A stretch of 5,154 bases of DNA from NCBI GenBank assembly GCA_012510745.1, contig JAAZHK010000084.1, positions 1 to 5,154 of the forward strand, read 5' to 3'. The position numbers were made by a program, and so were the translations under genes. A model generated the notes under the pieces. It was not told where the DNA came from. It made no database searches and was given only the letters and a program-made list of their open reading frames with translations. The DNA comes from Mycoplasmatota bacterium. Its GTDB lineage: Bacteria; Bacillota_I; Bacilli_A; RF39; UBA660. This document shows, piece by piece, positions 4,738 to 5,154 of this stretch; positions within the stretch are counted from its first letter, which is position 1, and each line of letters opens with the position of its first letter.

Positions 4738-5154
4738 ATGGAAAGAAAAAAAAGAAATATTATCTTACCTTTCTTGATAATTATAATAATTTTATTATTA
4801 GGAACAACCGGTTATTTAGTATATGATAAATATAATACAAAAGATGATACTAAAGAAGAAAATTCAAATGAACAATCAATATCATTAGAAATAACAGAAG
4901 ATTTAATGAACACTACTATGAATTTATTTAATAGTCCCTATACATCAGTGCAATTACATGGCTATTTTTATAAAATTAATAAACAACTAGTGAAAAAAAT
5001 GGATGAGGATGCTTTATTAAATATGGCAATCTATAAAGCAAAAATTGCTAAATTTAAAAATGAATCTATTAAGTATGATGGAGAAACAAAATATTATTTT
5101 GATCAAGATGAAATTGATGCTATTGCAATAGAATTGTTTGGCGAAAATGTAAAA
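4738..5154 (+). CDS. Single-pass membrane protein of unknown function (3' partial)
   Basis: The frame runs 139 codons to the window edge without a stop. Residues 1-7 (MERKKRN) are strongly basic, residues 8-29 form one hydrophobic helix rich in Ile and Leu, and the rest is charged and soluble. By the positive-inside rule the N-terminus is cytoplasmic and the bulk is outside, anchored by an uncleaved signal-anchor; there is no lipobox cysteine. A Lys/Asp/Glu/Asn-rich linker (about 31-47) leads into a mixed region with LMNTTMNLFNSPYTSVQLHG and a run ending in YYFDQDEIDAIAIELFG, which looks like an alpha-beta extracytoplasmic domain. I do not recognise the family. It follows rnhB by 77 nt and has its own promoter, so a functional link with rnhB is not implied. 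Confidence 0.75.
   Translation, partial: MERKKRNIILPFLIIIIILLLGTTGYLVYDKYNTKDDTKEENSNEQSISLEITEDLMNTTMNLFNSPYTSVQLHGYFYKINKQLVKKMDEDALLNMAIYKAKIAKFKNESIKYDGETKYYFDQDEIDAIAIELFGENVK

Overview
This is a very AT-rich, gene-dense window with every recognisable gene on the + strand. TGA is a genuine stop (end of rnhB), Trp is TGG, Shine-Dalgarno sites are AAGGAG-like, and promoters fit the housekeeping sigma consensus. These traits fit a low-GC Firmicute close to Bacilli/Mollicutes that uses the standard bacterial code rather than the Mycoplasma code. A host-associated uncultured lineage is plausible, but that is inference.

Layout. (1) Bases 1-1718 form a translation operon: the 3' end of a gene that is most likely rpsB with an unusually long repetitive tail and a SAP/Rho-N-like end, then tsf (EF-Ts), then a thioredoxin-fold lipoprotein starting 3 nt after tsf. 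It closes with a hairpin terminator overlapping the lipoprotein stop. (2) Bases 1720-2764 hold galE with its own near-consensus promoter; the gatekeeper residue is Cys, suggesting it may also epimerise UDP-GlcNAc. (3) Bases 2770-4011 form a two-gene unit of unknown function with its own promoter and a strong terminator. Its first gene is split by an in-frame TAG. A gapless alignment with the second gene places that TAG opposite a glutamine, and the two genes look like diverged tandem paralogues. (4) Bases 4011-4660 hold rnhB (RNase HII), driven by an extended -10 promoter with a very short leader. (5) Bases 4691-5154 hold the start of a single-pass membrane protein of unknown function that runs off the window.

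The recognised genes serve translation (S2, EF-Ts), extracytoplasmic thiol chemistry (lipoprotein), nucleotide-sugar supply (GalE) and genome maintenance (RNase HII). Apart from the first operon they do not form a common pathway. The most interesting point is the amber-interrupted gene: either a recent single-base nonsense mutation or assembly error, or a readthrough/recoding event. The window alone cannot decide.
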